DNA from: Hemicentrotus pulcherrimus
Taxonomy: Eukaryota > Echinodermata > Echinoidea > Camarodonta > Strongylocentrotidae
Length of the DNA stretch: 10,196 bases
Direction: 5' to 3'
Assembly: GCA_003118195.1 (NCBI GenBank)
Contig: BEXV01001301.1
Coordinates: 42,924-53,119 of the forward strand
Part shown: one piece after another, positions 8,888 through 10,196 of the stretch
Layout of the letters: the number at the start of each line of letters is the position of its first letter
Position numbering within the stretch: position 1 is the first letter of the stretch
Notes under the pieces: model-generated
What the model was told of the DNA's origin: nothing
Seen by the model: only the letters and a program-made list of their open reading frames with translations
The model's database searches: none
Made by a program: the position numbers and the translations under genes

Positions 8888-9525
8888 TTCAATAGAGATT
8901 CATTTTGGACACATTTCACAGAAATTCCCTCTTTAGTTTCCCAAAGCTCTTAGAGCTTTCCAACCCACAGCTAAATCACTTCTATGTGATTTATAATCGC
9001 TGCTACAGATGGTTAGTACTGCCCTTACCTTGACAATATCTCTTCCCTTCTACATTCACCCTTCTCCTACCCTCTCTTAACTATGATCATAACCAAAGAT
9101 GGTTGTCTTTAAATGATACTGATGGATAAAAGACCTTTGTCATACCATACACAATTCCCTATCTCTTTCAAAACTTTGCGGTCCAGAGCCAAATCACTGC
9201 TAAAAATGTGTTTGTAGTTGCCATTCCTTGCCAATGTCCCGTCCCTTCTACATACACCCTTCTCCTCCCTAGTTCCTATTCTAAACATGTTCATATATTG
9301 AAGATATCTAAAGATTTATTGTCTTCAAATGATACTGATGGAAACCAGAATTGTGTCATACCAGACACAACTCCCATTCTCTTTTAGAACTTGCCAGTCC
9401 ACAGCTAAATCACTCCCGTGTATTTGTCGCTGCTACAGATGTGTTTGTACTTGCCCTTCCGTTGGCACTCTCTCTCCTTCCTCGTATATACACCCTCTCT
9501 CTTTCCCACTGTAAACATTTCCCAT
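8888..9525. repeat. Diverged tandem repeat, three copies, ~217-bp period
   Basis: Three successive copies share ordered landmarks. The word aaatcact occurs at 8973, 9191 and 9407, giving spacings of 218 and 216. The boundary word aaatgatactgatgga occurs at 9111-9126 and 9327-9342, spacing 216. A cttctacat.cacccttctcct block and a cgctgctacagatg block recur at matching offsets. Copies two and three also share gtcatacca.acacaa. Copy two lacks about 20 bp around the gctgctacagatg block. The first copy is the most diverged, so its left edge (about 8888) is approximate, and copy three fades after about 9525. The + strand is pyrimidine-rich. On the - strand, copies two and three share the short peptide pattern YKHI(F/C)SSD and a D-L-A-(L/V)-D run, but frames are broken between copies. 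Confidence 0.75.
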
Positions 9526-10196
9526 GCACATGTAATGAGGTAATATGAAGAGGACATCCCTCTTCCGTGGAAAAGCACCTGCCACATGCATGTCAATATG
9601 GCTGCCCTGTCAGACTGTCACTCCTTGACTACATGTACATGTGTAGTAGGTTTACTTTTGTGACAAATACATTCGTTTTGTGGTTTGGCTTGATACATTT
9701 TTTAAAATCAGAGATGAGTTTTTAATCATGCTTGTTTTCTCAGGTTGTTCATAATTTGCTCAGGGTCTTTATACCACAAAATCAATTTCATTTTTTTTTT
9801 GCATTACCATATAGATTGATTTTATCATAATGTATCAGAAATTTGAGAACTAGGGCATGTACAAGTACTGTAGTTTAGTGAGTAGAGGAATATGAAGTTT
9901 GCTTGTCAATGTCGACTCATCGATTACTTAATTTTTATTTTTGTAATTTCCGCGAGTGCGTCTTTACAGTTGTTCTAGACAGACTATAATCCTCTGTCTT
10001 CCAAGCGATAATGAAAAATGATAATGATCCAACGCTGTTATTAATACAATGTACATACACTTGTAAAGAGTGAATACATTTAACAAAATTCAAAATATGC
10101 AACACCTAAAAAGATTGTATTAGGCCATTAAAAAAATGCACATGTTTAGCATCCCGTCCGTTCCGTTGGGGGCTGCCTCCTTTTTTCTTTTTTTGA
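9526..10196. other. AT-rich non-coding sequence at window end
   Basis: No exon or RNA recognised. There is one TACATGTA octamer at 9630-9637 within an imperfect hairpin (ctaca...tgtag), and a T10 run near 9791-9800. The last ~45 bases shift abruptly to ccgt repeats, a G run and a T-rich end, which could be the edge of another repeat cut by the window. Confidence 0.6.

Larger units (their letters stand above)
7038..10196 (+). other. 5' part of the next KHC intron (over 3.1 kb, runs off the window)
   Basis: It begins gtacgt immediately after exon B. No sequence encoding the expected VSYFEIY-like continuation was found, so the next exon should lie beyond the window. Contents include an inverted-repeat element (7076-7264), unique AT-rich sequence (about 7290-7890), a cluster of TACATGTA octamers (7902-8427), an ATT microsatellite, a ~217-bp tandem array, and AT-rich sequence (9526-10196) ending in a T-rich run. 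Confidence 0.8.

Noticed and set aside
9109..9596. Two ~60-codon - strand open frames sharing YKHI(F/C)SSD
   Set aside because: As genes: they lie in a diverged tandem repeat, the frame breaks between copies, and the differences do not look like coding constraint. The similarity is reported as a repeat instead.
10180..10196. Pol III terminator at the T-rich end
   Set aside because: No Pol III promoter or RNA gene precedes it, and T-runs are common in this AT-rich DNA.
1..10196. CRISPR array, phage or bacterial operon
   Set aside because: There is no regularly spaced direct repeat with unique spacers and no prokaryotic gene structure. The spliced kinesin exons show that the DNA is eukaryotic.

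Overview
This window looks like nuclear genomic DNA from a multicellular animal, almost all of it intron or flanking sequence. Two short exons with proper splice signals encode adjoining pieces of a kinesin-1 heavy chain (KHC/KIF5) motor domain on the + strand. No bacterial-type gene organisation is present: there are no long ORFs, operons or ribosome-binding sites. The AT-rich background, many simple repeats, kb-scale introns and very dense TACATGTA palindromes suggest a marine invertebrate. An echinoderm such as a sea urchin is my best guess, made by inference and not proven.

Layout. Positions 1-6394 are probably one long intron, or introns plus 5' flank, upstream of the first recognisable exon. 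They hold a ~480-bp CT-rich tract (214-690), a G-rich patch with a G-quadruplex motif (about 1425-1545), a small possible ORF (2085-2195), mononucleotide runs (C14 next to an unresolved N; G16) and scattered TACATGTA palindromes. Exon A (6395-6468) carries the P-loop. A 464-bp intron (6469-6932) contains a compound AGG/GAT microsatellite followed by a pure purine tract with a perfect G4 motif. Exon B (6933-7037) carries loop L5, most of helix alpha-2 and the start of the next beta-strand. Positions 7038-10196 are the start of the next intron. It contains a possible MITE-like inverted-repeat element (7076-7264), a small ATT microsatellite and a diverged tandem repeat with a ~217-bp period (about 8888-9525).

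The two exons join in frame: A ends in phase 0 and B starts in phase 0. They give 60 contiguous residues of a motor domain, counting the Asp whose codon is split at the 5' edge of exon A. The upstream exon (motor N-terminus) and the downstream exon (which in this family continues with a VSYFEIY-like strand) were not found in the window.

I found no convincing novel biological system. The most notable signals are the TACATGTA over-representation, the repeat and G4 cluster just inside the exon A donor, the ~217-bp tandem array and the MITE-like inverted repeat.
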